This document shows positions 54,202 through 63,270 of a stretch of 64,000 bases of DNA, in pieces. Origin of the DNA: Alkalimonas mucilaginosa (GTDB lineage Bacteria; Pseudomonadota; Gammaproteobacteria; Enterobacterales; Alteromonadaceae); contig NZ_JAUGZK010000001.1 of the NCBI RefSeq assembly GCF_036327005.1, forward strand, positions 186,001 through 250,000, read 5' to 3'. The first letter of the stretch is position 1, and each line of letters opens with the position of its first letter. A program made the position numbers and the translations under genes. Below the pieces are notes generated by a model that saw only the letters and a program-made list of their open reading frames with translations, did not search any database and was not told the DNA's origin.

Positions 54202-55695
54202 ATGAACAAGATGCTTGCTTCTATTAAACAAAACTGGTTTTCCAATCTACGTGGCGATGTAGTAGCCGCCACCGTGGTCGCTTTGGCGCTTATTCCTGAA
54301 GCCATCGCTTTTTCCATTATTGCCGGAGTTGACCCCAAGGTCGGCCTGTACGCTTCTTTTTGCATTGCCGTGATCACTGCTTTTTTGGGAGGCCGTCCAG
54401 GCATGATTTCGGCAGCTACCGGTGCCATGGCGCTGCTGATGGTTATGTTGGTGCGAGAGCATGGCCTGGAGTATTTGCTGGCGGCTACTTTGCTGTGTGG
54501 CTTGCTGCAAATTGTCTTTGGCCTGCTAAAACTGGATCAACTGATGCGCTTTGTCTCGCGCTCTGTGGTTGTCGGTTTTGTCAATGCGCTGGCCATTCTG
54601 ATTTTTTTAGTGCAGTTAGAGGAGCTGACCGGGCCACATGGTTCTTTACTGGTGTTTGGCATGACGGCGCTTGGCCTTGGCATCATATACCTGTTTCCTT
54701 ATGTCACTAAAGCAATTCCATCACCGTTGGTCTGTTTAGTGGTGCTGACTCCGCTGGCACTGTATTTTGGTATGGATATCCGTACGGTGGGTGATATGGG
54801 CGAACTACCAAGCAGCTTGCCGGTGTTCCTGTGGCCGAATGTGCCCCTCAATTTTGAAACCTTAGCCATTATCTTTCCATACTCACTGTCGCTGGCTGTG
54901 GTTGGTATCCTGGAATCTTTAATGACAGCCACTATAGTCGATGATTTGACCGATACCAGCAGCAATAAAAACCGTGAGTGCTTCGGCCAGGGTGTGGCCA
55001 ATATCGGCTCAGGTCTGATTGGTGGTATGGCCGGTTGTGCCATGATTGGTCAGTCGGTGATTAACGTCAAATCGGGTGGCCGCACTCGCTTGTCTACTTT
55101 GCTGGCGGGTATTTTTTTGCTGATCTTGGTGGTGTTTTTGGATCAATGGGTGGGGTTGATCCCAATGGCGGCAGTGGTGGCTGTGATGATTATGGTGTCG
55201 ATTGGTACCTTTAACTGGAGCTCATTGCGGGATCTCAGAACCAATCCGAAAAGCTCCAGTGTGGTGATGATTGCGACCGTGGTGGTGGTGGTCTTTACCG
55301 ATAACCTGGCTTATGGTGTACTGGTGGGGGTGCTGTTAAGTGCACTGTTTTTTGCCAACAAAGTGGGCCGGATCCTGTACATTGGTTCCAGCTTGTCGAG
55401 CGATGGTCAGGAGCGCAGTTATCAGGTGGTTGGCCAGGTATTTTTCAGCTCGGCCGAGCAGTTTATTGCAGGCTTTGATTTTAAAGAGGCGGTTGAAAAA
55501 GTCCGCATCGATCTAAGCCGGGCACACTTTTGGGATATTACCGCCATCAGTTCGCTGGATAAGGTGGTACTCAAGTTCCGTCGTGAAGGCACTGAGGTGG
55601 AGTTGGTTGGCTTGAACGAAGCCAGCGCGACTTTGGTGGATAAATTTGCTGTGCACAACCGCCCGGATGCGGTCGAAAAACTGATGGGACATTAG
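54202..55695 (+). CDS. SulP-family anion transporter with STAS domain
   Basis: 497 residues. About ten to twelve membrane helices (residues 15-385) with the SulP hallmark ALALIPEAIAFSIIAGVDPKVGLYAS are followed by a cytoplasmic STAS domain (about 395-495). Substrates in this family include sulfate, bicarbonate and dicarboxylates. It is followed 10 bp later by a UspA gene, an arrangement suggesting stress- or energy-responsive control. The 230-bp upstream gap shows no promoter I would name. Confidence 0.93.
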   Translation: MNKMLASIKQNWFSNLRGDVVAATVVALALIPEAIAFSIIAGVDPKVGLYASFCIAVITAFLGGRPGMISAATGAMALLMVMLVREHGLEYLLAATLLCGLLQIVFGLLKLDQLMRFVSRSVVVGFVNALAILIFLVQLEELTGPHGSLLVFGMTALGLGIIYLFPYVTKAIPSPLVCLVVLTPLALYFGMDIRTVGDMGELPSSLPVFLWPNVPLNFETLAIIFPYSLSLAVVGILESLMTATIVDDLTDTSSNKNRECFGQGVANIGSGLIGGMAGCAMIGQSVINVKSGGRTRLSTLLAGIFLLILVVFLDQWVGLIPMAAVVAVMIMVSIGTFNWSSLRDLRTNPKSSSVVMIATVVVVVFTDNLAYGVLVGVLLSALFFANKVGRILYIGSSLSSDGQERSYQVVGQVFFSSAEQFIAGFDFKEAVEKVRIDLSRAHFWDITAISSLDKVVLKFRREGTEVELVGLNEASATLVDKFAVHNRPDAVEKLMGH

Positions 55696-55705
55696 GAGAA
55701 TAACC

Positions 55706-56560
55706 ATGATTAAAAAAGTAATGGCCTGCATTGATGCCTCGCCCTACGCCGAGGCGGTTTGTGATTACAGTGTGTGGGCCGCCAATCGTCTGAGTGCGCC
55801 TTTGACGATGCTGCATATTCTGGACAGAGCCCAGCACACCAATACGCCGGATTTAAGCGGTACCATTGGCCTTGGCTCGCAGGAGATCCTGCTGGAGCAA
55901 CTGGCCGAGCTGGATGAAAAGCACGCCAAGCTGGCGCTGGAGCGCGGCCGGTTAATACTGGATGCCGCCAAGGCGCGGGCTGAAGCGGCTGGTGTCTCTG
56001 AAGTGGATGAGCGCTTGCGCCATGGTCAGTTTGTTACCAGCCTGCTGGAGCTGGAAGCTGACATCCGTTTGCTGGTATTGGGCAAACGCGGTTTTAGCAG
56101 TGCCGATGCCCATGGCCAGCTTGGGATGCATGTTGAAGGTTTAATTCGCAGCATTCATAAGCCGGTGCTGTTAACGCAGCAGCAGTTTGTAGAGCCGAAA
56201 AGCTTGCTGATGGCTTTTGATGGCAGTGAAACCGCAACGAAAAGTCTGAACATGCTGGCGGAAAGTCCTTTATGCAAAGGCTTGCCTTGCCATCTGGTGA
56301 TGGCGGGTGCCGATGTGGAAGCGGCCAGGGTGCAGCTGGAACAGGCGGCGGCTAAGCTGCGTAGCGAGGGCTTTGAAGTGACCGTGGCGATTGTGGCTGG
56401 TGAGCCGGATGTGGTACTGAACCAGTACCAGCAGGATCACGATATCGGTTTGCTGGTGATGGGCGCTTATGGTCACAGCCGCATCCGGCAGTTCTTTTTA
56501 GGCAGTACCACCACGGCGATGATTAGCAAAGCCAAGTGCTCCTTGCTGGTGCTGCGTTAG
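55706..56560 (+). CDS. Tandem universal stress protein
   Basis: 284 residues with two Usp domains (about 1-150 and 155-284). The second keeps the ATP-binding G-x2-G-x9-G-S/T pattern in MGAYGHSRIRQFFLGSTT; the first has GKRGFSSADAHGQLGMHVE, a weaker version. It is coupled to the SulP gene (GGAG site, 10-bp gap) and closed by a terminator. Confidence 0.92.
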   Translation: MIKKVMACIDASPYAEAVCDYSVWAANRLSAPLTMLHILDRAQHTNTPDLSGTIGLGSQEILLEQLAELDEKHAKLALERGRLILDAAKARAEAAGVSEVDERLRHGQFVTSLLELEADIRLLVLGKRGFSSADAHGQLGMHVEGLIRSIHKPVLLTQQQFVEPKSLLMAFDGSETATKSLNMLAESPLCKGLPCHLVMAGADVEAARVQLEQAAAKLRSEGFEVTVAIVAGEPDVVLNQYQQDHDIGLLVMGAYGHSRIRQFFLGSTTTAMISKAKCSLLVLR

Positions 56561-56590
56561 CCCTGGTTCTTTTTACAAGCTTCTTCAGTG

Positions 56591-56622
56591 ACAGGGCAGC
56601 AGCCGATGCCCTGTTTCCTCTC
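56591..56622 (+). terminator. Terminator after the SulP-Usp operon
   Basis: The stem ACAGGGC/GCCCTGT (56591-56597 with 56608-56614) is followed by TTCCTCTCC, a short pyrimidine tail. It sits between convergent genes. Confidence 0.45.
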
Positions 56623-56624
56623 CA

Positions 56625-58016
56625 TCAAATCATGATCCATCCTGCCGTCATAAAGGCAAAAAAGGCCAGAATGCCGCAGAACAGCGCATAGGGCAGCTGG
56701 GTCTTCACATGCTCCAACAGATCACAACCAGCCGCTACGGAACTGACTGCCGTGGTATCGGAGATCGGCGAGCAGTGATCGCCAAAAACCCCGCCACTTA
56801 AAATAGCGGCCAACACCAGTTCGGGTGGCAGGCCAAGTACTATCACCATCGGCATGCCAATCGGAATCAAAATGGCAAAGGTACCCCAGGAAGTGCCGGT
56901 GGTAAAAGAAATCATAGCGCCGGCTAAAAACAACAACGCCGGGATCAGAAACAGCGGCAGCGCATCGCTGACAATGGAGGCAATAAAATCACCGGTACCC
57001 AATTGGCGCATGCTGGCGCCAAGTGCCAGTGACAGCAGCACAATAGTAACCAGCGGCAGTAATTCGTTCATGCCTTTAAAACCAATGCCCACCAGCTCTT
57101 TGTGGTTAAAACGGCGGCTAATCAGCATCATGCTGTAGGCAATCAGACAAGCCAGGGTGGTGGCGTACAGCACCGATTTCGAGCCGGAGCCATCTACCAG
57201 GTTGCCATTGCCGGTCCACAGCATAAAACCCACCATACCAAATACCAGGGTCAGTAAGGGCACCAGCATAAAGGATGGGTGGCTGGGCGCAATTTCCAGT
57301 TCGGTGTGTTTATCCAGTGTATTTAAATCTTTTTCCGACTGGCGCATCGGACCATAGATTTTGCCACTGATAATGGTGTACAGCACCACACTGAGTGTGA
57401 TGATGGCGTAAAAATTCAGTGGTATGGTGCCTATCAGTACCGCTATGGTGCTTTTTTCCAGCTCGTACATGGAAACCAGGCCAAGAATGTAGGCGCCCCA
57501 GCCATTGAGCAGGATCAGAATGCAAATGGGTGCACTGGTGCTGTCGATAATGTAAGCCAGCCGTGCCCGGCTCATTTTAAATTTATCGAACAGACCGCGG
57601 GCGGTAATACCGGCGGTGAGCGAGCTTAAGTTGGATTCAATAAACACCATAATGCCGATAAAAAACGTCAGCAAGCCGGTCTGGCGCTGATTGCGGGCAA
57701 TGCCTTTTTTTACAAAGAGCTCGACCATGGCCGAGACCCCACCGGAGTAGCGCATATAAGCCAGTACAGCGCCCACCATCAGGGAGAACATCAACAGACG
57801 GGCGTTGTCGGTCGATGACGTGACGCCGACAATTCGTTCCAGAGTTTGCACCGGCCCATCCAGCAGGGCAGAGCTGACCCCAAATTGACCAGCTTGCAGC
57901 AACAACAACAGCTCAGCGCTGCACAAAGAGACCAGTAAGGCCAGAATCACTTCTTTGCGCCACAGCACAACCGCAATGGCCACCAGGGCCGGCAGGATGG
58001 TTAACCAGTCTGACAA
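56625..58016 (-). CDS. Na+/H+ antiporter, NhaC family
   Basis: 463 residues with about eleven membrane helices. The conserved GVFGDHCSPISDTTAVSS and FTTGTSWGTFA segments mark the NhaC/ion-transporter family. It probably exports Na+ against H+, or swaps organic anions, in the inner membrane. The start is TTG at 58016, behind GGGGAG at a good distance; no in-frame ATG exists near it. Confidence 0.9.
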   Translation of the reverse strand: MSDWLTILPALVAIAVVLWRKEVILALLVSLCSAELLLLLQAGQFGVSSALLDGPVQTLERIVGVTSSTDNARLLMFSLMVGAVLAYMRYSGGVSAMVELFVKKGIARNQRQTGLLTFFIGIMVFIESNLSSLTAGITARGLFDKFKMSRARLAYIIDSTSAPICILILLNGWGAYILGLVSMYELEKSTIAVLIGTIPLNFYAIITLSVVLYTIISGKIYGPMRQSEKDLNTLDKHTELEIAPSHPSFMLVPLLTLVFGMVGFMLWTGNGNLVDGSGSKSVLYATTLACLIAYSMMLISRRFNHKELVGIGFKGMNELLPLVTIVLLSLALGASMRQLGTGDFIASIVSDALPLFLIPALLFLAGAMISFTTGTSWGTFAILIPIGMPMVIVLGLPPELVLAAILSGGVFGDHCSPISDTTAVSSVAAGCDLLEHVKTQLPYALFCGILAFFAFMTAGWIMI

Positions 58017-58153
58017 AATGAGCTCCCCAGAATGCTTGTTCTTTTTACTAAATTATTCTTATTAAGCCTGCAAATATGGAATAAATCAATATTTGTCTGT
58101 TCAGCAATGCCAGGACTACTGTAGAGCAGGAGTGGAGCCTTGTCATGCTCCGG

Positions 58154-58187
58154 TAAAAATAAAAAAGGAGCAGCCCGGCTGCTCCTT
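58154..58187 (-). terminator. Strong terminator of ompW
   Basis: A perfect 10-bp stem, AAGGAGCAGC/GCTGCTCCTT with a 3-nt loop, is followed on the minus strand by TTTTTATTTTTA. It lies 26 bp past the stop. Confidence 0.9.
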
Positions 58188-58212
58188 GAAGTGCAAATAG
58201 GTGATGCGGTGT

Positions 58213-58929
58213 TTAACGGAAACTATACCGCAAGCCAACCATGACGATGGTTGGATCTATGCTGACATCGACTGGTTGTACAGTCTGACCGTTGACTTTC
58301 ACTTTGGCATCGGTATCAATGTCGGCCCATGCGATCATGGCGTGCAAGCCCCAGTTGGCGCTCAGCTTGTAGTTAAAACCCGCTTGCAAGGCAATACCGA
58401 CTGAATTTTTCAGTGATAAAGATACATCATCCCCTGCCTGCGCAGCACCTACAGCAACCAGCGTATCTTTTAGCTCTGGCGCGACTTTTTCTGAGAAAAA
58501 CAGCGTGTAATTCAGGCCGGCACCAACAAAAGGACGGAAGTCCGCATTGGCGCTACCAAAGTTGTACTGCGCAAGAAACGTCGGTGGCAGATGCTTGGTT
58601 TTGCCCACCGGCAGGCCATCGACGGCTGAGCCTTTTACTTTGATGTTATGAGAAAAAGGGGTCGCTGCAATCAATTGCAGGCTCCAGTTATCATCCAACG
58701 CGTAATCAAAGGTCAGGCCCAACTGCGTATTGCTGTCTACACTCACCTTGGCTGAGTTCGCAGGCAAACCCGCTGCACTCTCCACCGCATTCAGGTAGCT
58801 GCTGCTATCATTCGGGTTCACATGGATGGCACCAACATTGACGCTAAAATTGGCCAGTGCAAGTGGTGAGAACAGGGTGGCTGCGATGGCAGATACTTTA
58901 AGCGCTGAAGTCAGTTTGTTGTTGTGCAT
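58213..58929 (-). CDS. ompW: OmpW-family outer-membrane protein
   Basis: 238 residues from ATG 58929, which has GGAG 8 nt upstream; the frame runs on to 59127 but without a signal-bearing start. A signal peptide (about 1-26, PLALA) precedes an eight-stranded barrel with the OmpW hallmarks ...VNVGAIHVNPND, LPPTFLAQYNF and a C-terminal LRYSFR. OmpW forms a small hydrophobic channel and in enterics responds to oxygen through FNR; an FNR-like box lies upstream here. Confidence 0.93.
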   Translation of the reverse strand: MHNNKLTSALKVSAIAATLFSPLALANFSVNVGAIHVNPNDSSSYLNAVESAAGLPANSAKVSVDSNTQLGLTFDYALDDNWSLQLIAATPFSHNIKVKGSAVDGLPVGKTKHLPPTFLAQYNFGSANADFRPFVGAGLNYTLFFSEKVAPELKDTLVAVGAAQAGDDVSLSLKNSVGIALQAGFNYKLSANWGLHAMIAWADIDTDAKVKVNGQTVQPVDVSIDPTIVMVGLRYSFR

Positions 58930-59264
58930 GGCGTACTCCATTTGGGATAGATTCTGGTGGTTATTGTGCTTAAGTTCGTATTTAAAAACCTGTTCCAGAT
59001 CAAGCTTTCCATGTGTTCTCTGCGGTTGTAAGACAAAACTTTGATACAGATTAAGTTTTGTTTGGCTTGTTATTAAAACTAAAATATTCCTATCTAGTGT
59101 TGAGGTTGGAATAAATAATGAATACACTGGAATGGATAGATATTCGACAAAACGCAGGTTAAGGCGACAGGTGACAGCGGTTCTTCGATAATGCTGATGT
59201 ACTATGCTGAAGTCATTTGCGCATTTCGTGCAAGGCCTGGCCTGATAATAAGAAAGGAGTTGCT
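58930..59264. other. Divergent intergenic region between ompW and the M14 gene
   Basis: 335 bp without a gene. It is AT-rich in the middle (59050-59110) and holds the FNR-like box at 59041-59054 and the ompW leader. On the plus strand, an AAAGGAG site at the right edge serves the M14 peptidase. No other repeat or structured RNA was seen. Confidence 0.6.
59041..59054 (-). promoter_or_regulatory. FNR-like box upstream of ompW
   Basis: TTGATACAGATTAA matches TTGAT-N4-ATCAA except at one base. It lies 112 bp before the ompW ATG. No clear -10 sits at the class II distance, so the control mode is uncertain. Confidence 0.5.
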
Positions 59265-60671
59265 ATGAAGTGGCTGGTTGCCCTGGGGCTAAGTCTGGGA
59301 CTGATAACAGGAGTCAGCGCCATGACGGTTGATGAGTTTGACGCCTTTAAGCAAGAAGGGCTGGATAAGCCGGTGATCCGTTTCGGGGATATTGCGCCTT
59401 TGCTGGAGCAACACCGGCAAAACCCTTTGTTCGAATTTACCGAGTTAGGCCATTCGCTGTTGGGTACCCCCATTTATCAGATAAAAATGGGGCGGGGTGA
59501 TACCAAAGTACTGGCCTGGACGCAGATGCATGGTGATGAGCCTACCGCAACAGCAGCAATTTTTGATTTGCTGAAGTTTATAGCCGATGATGCTCAGAGC
59601 ATGTGGCGTGAAAGCTGGATGGAGCACATTACACTTTACATTATCCCGATGGTCAATCCGGATGGTGCCGAGGCAAATACCCGGGTGAATGCCCAGGGCA
59701 TTGATATCAACCGGGATGCACTGGTGCTGCAAAGCCCGGAAGGCCGTATTCTGATGGAAGCGGCCAAACGTATCGAGCCGCATTATGGCTTTAATTTGCA
59801 TGATCAGAATCGTTTTCATGCGGCGGGCGATGCGAAAAACCCGGCCACCATTTCCTTGCTGGCACCTGCCTACAATGAAGCACGGGACATCAATGAAAGC
59901 CGTAAACGCGCGATGCAGTTGATTGCTTATGTCAAGCCACTGATTGACCAGGAAATTCCAAATCACCTGGGCCGGTACGACGATACTTTCTCGGTGCGAT
60001 CTTTTGGCGATACCTTTTCCTCGTTTGGTATTAGTACGGTGTTGGTGGAAGCGGGTGGTCATCGCAACGATGATAACCGCCAGGTTGCTCGCCGGTTGAA
60101 CTTTCTGATGTATGTGAAGTGGTTAAACGGTATTGCCAGTGGCAGTTACCGCACTGCGGATGTCGCTGATCATGATGCGATCCCCTTTAATCAGCGTGGC
60201 ATGAAAGATGTACTCATTCACAATGTGACTTTTACGCTGAATGAGCAGCCTGCATTGCTGGATCTGGCGTTTGATCTGGATTGGGAAGCCAGCCGTCGTG
60301 CCCGTATTGACGATATTGGTGACTTATCTATCTTTGGTGCTTATCATAGCTTTGATGCCGAAGGCCTGCACTTTAAAGCCGGGCGTGGTTATCGCTTGAC
60401 TCAGCCCATGACGCTGGAGCAGGATGCCTATATTGAGCTGCTGCGGGCAGGCTATACCCACTTTATCGGTGATCAAGAGCTGCTGCGCAATAATAGCCGT
60501 TTACCCGTGCTGTTTAACCCTGCCCGTCGTTTGCCAATGGAGTCTTTGGTGCGCCAGCAAAGTGCCACCTTTTTACTGCGCAATGACGAGGGGGAGATCC
60601 CTTATGCGGTGGTCAATGGCCAGGTGATTGAACTGGATCGTGGCCGGGTGATGTACCGTTACGGTAGTTAA
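59265..60671 (+). CDS. Secreted M14 zinc carboxypeptidase
   Basis: 468 residues from ATG 59265 (AAAGGAG site). A signal peptide (about 1-20, GVSA) precedes the M14 domain. Zinc ligands His89 and Glu92 lie in MHGDEPT, His179 in NLHDQN, and the catalytic Glu262 in VLVEAGG; NPDGAE and the R-V-N-A-Q-G-I-D-I-N-R-D substrate loop are intact. A C-terminal beta domain of about 150 residues follows. It should act on peptides in the periplasm or outside. Confidence 0.92.
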   Translation: MKWLVALGLSLGLITGVSAMTVDEFDAFKQEGLDKPVIRFGDIAPLLEQHRQNPLFEFTELGHSLLGTPIYQIKMGRGDTKVLAWTQMHGDEPTATAAIFDLLKFIADDAQSMWRESWMEHITLYIIPMVNPDGAEANTRVNAQGIDINRDALVLQSPEGRILMEAAKRIEPHYGFNLHDQNRFHAAGDAKNPATISLLAPAYNEARDINESRKRAMQLIAYVKPLIDQEIPNHLGRYDDTFSVRSFGDTFSSFGISTVLVEAGGHRNDDNRQVARRLNFLMYVKWLNGIASGSYRTADVADHDAIPFNQRGMKDVLIHNVTFTLNEQPALLDLAFDLDWEASRRARIDDIGDLSIFGAYHSFDAEGLHFKAGRGYRLTQPMTLEQDAYIELLRAGYTHFIGDQELLRNNSRLPVLFNPARRLPMESLVRQQSATFLLRNDEGEIPYAVVNGQVIELDRGRVMYRYGS

Positions 60672-60689
60672 AGACGCCGTAGTATCAAG

Positions 60690-60719
60690 AAAAAGCGAAG
60701 GGATCCCCTTCGCTTTTTT
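60690..60719. terminator. Bidirectional terminator
   Basis: AAAAGCGAAGG pairs perfectly with CCTTCGCTTTT across a short loop, with A- and T-runs on the outer sides. It separates the convergent M14 and FMN reductase genes and should work on both strands. Confidence 0.9.
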
Positions 60720-60756
60720 ATGGGTATCTTTTGGTACTAGCGAAAGATGTCAGAAC

Positions 60757-61308
60757 TTATTTCACCCCATGCAACTGCTGATGCCAGTCTTTCAATGCCT
60801 GCAGGCTTTGCAGCAGCTTTTCCTGCAACTTTTCATCCTGCAAATTACCATCGGTATCAAAATGATTGTTAAAGGCGCTGGCGAAAAATTCTGGTTTGGT
60901 CATCACCTGCAGATCCAGATAGACACACACCTGACGCAGATGGTACTGCGCCCGGGCTGTACCCATGCCACCACCGGCACCGACCAAAGCGGCCGCTTTG
61001 CCACGCAGCAGAGTGTTATCCGGCTCGCGTGAGGCCCAGTCCAGTGCATTTTTTAGTGCCGGGGCCAAGGAATAATTGTATTCGGTGCAGGCCAGCAAGA
61101 GTGCATCGGCTTCGGCAAATTCCTGCAATAAATGCACAACCGCGGGTGGCTTTTCTGCCAAATCGGCGTTGTACAGCGGTACCTCCAGCAGGTCGGCAAT
61201 ATGGATTTTCATGCCGGCAGGGGCATGGGCCTGAGCATAGCGCAGCAGCCCCCGATTGGTGGATTTTGCCCGCAAGCTGCCGCTCAGGCCAAGTACCCGT
61301 AATGTCAT
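60757..61308 (-). CDS. NADPH-dependent FMN reductase family protein
   Basis: 183 residues from ATG 61308 (GAGGAAAG site); the frame continues upstream to 61443 without support. The flavodoxin-like fold shows the FMN-binding SGSLRAKSTNRG loop, TEYNYSLAPALKNALDW and the VGAGGGMGTARAQ segment, as in ChrR/azoreductase-like quinone reductases. It probably reduces quinones, chromate or azo dyes with NAD(P)H. Confidence 0.92.
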   Translation of the reverse strand: MTLRVLGLSGSLRAKSTNRGLLRYAQAHAPAGMKIHIADLLEVPLYNADLAEKPPAVVHLLQEFAEADALLLACTEYNYSLAPALKNALDWASREPDNTLLRGKAAALVGAGGGMGTARAQYHLRQVCVYLDLQVMTKPEFFASAFNNHFDTDGNLQDEKLQEKLLQSLQALKDWHQQLHGVK

Positions 61309-61600
61309 TATCTTTCCTCTGTATTTTTTTGTCTTTATCAAGCCTAGATGGAGGTTAGGGGTAAAGCAAATAGATCTAACATTTTGGTAACGGCAGTACA
61401 GCCCGACCCGGAGTGACTGAGTGGTTATGTCACCCCAGCCCATCAGCGTATTTCCGGGCTTTTACCGATGGTATTACTGGCTTAAAGGATACTTTCAAAC
61501 AAATGGTTACACTTTGTTGCAGCTTGATGCTGTTTTTTTAGGTGCGGCACAACGATTGACTGCGTAGGATGTGACTGTCATCTTCGTTTGGAGCACTATC

Positions 61601-62605
61601 ATGAGGTCCATCAGTACACTTCTTTTCGGTGCCGTACTCTGCTGGAGTGGTATCAGTTTGGCCGCTGCCTCACCCCTGGAACAAGCCAGTGCATTACTGG
61701 AGCAAAAGAACTATCAACAGTTGCAGGCATTGTTGGAGCCAGCTCAGCGCCAGTACCGCCGTGATGCCAACTATTGGTATTTGCTGGGGCGGGCTGCCAT
61801 GGGTTTGTCGGATACTGCTGCGGCAGAAAAACACCTGAAAAAAGCCGCCGAGCTCAATAGCAATCAGGCTGAGTATCAATTCTGGTACGGTCAAAGCAGC
61901 TGCAATCAGGCACAAAACGTCAATATGCTAAGAGCACGGGGCTTTGCCATTCGCTGCCGCGATGCCTTTGCTGCAGCAGCGACACTGGAGCCGGAAAATC
62001 TCAGCTACCAGCGGGCGCTGGCTCAGTTTCATATTCAGGCCCCTGCCATTGCCGGTGGCGATAAAAAAGAAGCTTTATCGATTGCACAACGTGTCAGGCA
62101 GTTGGATGCGCTGCAAGGCGAATTGCTGGAGCTCGAAGTGCATGTAGCCAACCAGGATCTGACGGCCTTTGAAGCCCTGGTGGGCGGATCCGAGTTGTTG
62201 CAAGCGCGACCGGAGCCTTTTGTGCTGCGCGGTTTTTATCAGCAGCGCCAGGATGCGCATGAACAGGCCATAGCCGAGTTTGAGCAGGCGACTCAGCTCA
62301 GTATCGATCCAGACGATAAGACGGCCGTAGCGCAGGTGTTGACCGCCTGGTACCAGCTGGGTCGAAGCGCCTTAGTGGGGAAAACCCAGCTGGATAAAGG
62401 CATTGCCGCCTTACAGCATTACCGCACTCAGCTGGATACCGAGCAATTCTCAGCACTGCCTGATATGGGCTGGGCAGATCTGCGCCTGGCGCAGCTGTAT
62501 TTGCTGCAGGATGAAACCGAGCTGGCTCTTGCTTTGCTGGAGCCATTAAAAGCCAGCAGTCAGGATCAGCGGATTTTGGCTGAGATCAATAAGCTTTCGA
62601 TTTAA
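61601..62605 (+). CDS. Periplasmic TPR protein
   Basis: 334 residues from ATG 61601 (GGAG site); a GTG at 61571 is in frame. A signal peptide (about 1-21, SLAAA) is followed by at least four TPR-like repeats (e.g. ANYWYLLGRAAMGLSDTAAAEKHLKKA). Two cysteines (SSCNQ and IRCRD) may pair. It is probably a periplasmic scaffold; its partner is unknown. Confidence 0.8.
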   Translation: MRSISTLLFGAVLCWSGISLAAASPLEQASALLEQKNYQQLQALLEPAQRQYRRDANYWYLLGRAAMGLSDTAAAEKHLKKAAELNSNQAEYQFWYGQSSCNQAQNVNMLRARGFAIRCRDAFAAAATLEPENLSYQRALAQFHIQAPAIAGGDKKEALSIAQRVRQLDALQGELLELEVHVANQDLTAFEALVGGSELLQARPEPFVLRGFYQQRQDAHEQAIAEFEQATQLSIDPDDKTAVAQVLTAWYQLGRSALVGKTQLDKGIAALQHYRTQLDTEQFSALPDMGWADLRLAQLYLLQDETELALALLEPLKASSQDQRILAEINKLSI

Positions 62606-62644
62606 ATGATGGGGATTGATGGCTGAAGTTGCTGCTGCAGCGTA

Positions 62645-63001
62645 CTAAAGCCGCCCTTCCCGCGCCAGACGGCGACGCACCCAATGCCGGTACAGCCAGG
62701 AAAGAATAGATCGTATTAGCGGCAGGCCAATCAAACAGCCCAGCCAGCGGTAGCCGGGCAGGCGGGACAGCAGCAGTTGGTAGGCAGGCAAGGCGCGCAG
62801 CACCCGTCCTTGCTCATCCTGAACATGCAGCTCCAGTAGTGCTGCACGGGGCTCGATGCCCAGTGCCCGTAGCTCGTCGTCACGCCCGTTGATATCCATC
62901 CATTCGACCTGCACGCCCTGACCGGCATGTTTCTGATACCAGGCCCGATCGCGTACGCAGCCGGGGCAGGCACCGTCGTAAAAAACCACTATTTTTGGCA
63001 T
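62645..63001 (-). CDS. DUF393 / DCC-family thiol-disulfide oxidoreductase
   Basis: 118 residues from ATG 63001; the frame stays open to 63148 but the family begins at MPKIVVFYDGACPGC. The D-x-x-C-x-x-C motif (YDGACPGC, residues 9-15) is intact, followed by R-D-R-A-W. A conserved C-terminal segment YRWLGCLIGLPLI and R-H-W-V-R-R-R-L complete the domain. It is probably a redox protein; its partner is unknown. Confidence 0.9.
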   Translation of the reverse strand: MPKIVVFYDGACPGCVRDRAWYQKHAGQGVQVEWMDINGRDDELRALGIEPRAALLELHVQDEQGRVLRALPAYQLLLSRLPGYRWLGCLIGLPLIRSILSWLYRHWVRRRLAREGRL

Positions 63002-63210
63002 CGCTGCTGTTCTCAAAGACACTGTCCAATCTAAAACACTATGCCATAGTGAGGCCATTAGCACCAAGCCTGGCAGGCTACTACGCCGATGAATAATTTG
63101 ACCAAAAAAGTGGGGGATCTGACCATTTAAGAAAAAAACACCAGACATCTTATCTCATCTATAATTAATTATTTTATTTTAATTCATGATGTTATGGTGT
63201 TTTTCTTGTG

Positions 63211-63227
63211 TTGGCACGATGGCTGCA
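63211..63227 (+). promoter_or_regulatory. Strong sigma-54-type promoter of the RND adaptor
   Basis: TTGGCACGATGGCTGCA matches the -24 TGGCACG exactly, with GG-N10-GC spacing; the -12 reads CTGCA instead of TTGCA. Predicted start near 63238, a 33-nt leader to the ATG. AT-rich DNA upstream (63150-63190) could bind IHF. Confidence 0.65.
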
Positions 63228-63270
63228 CTAGCTAGTGAAATGATTCAGCTTTTAGCAAGGAAACACCATC

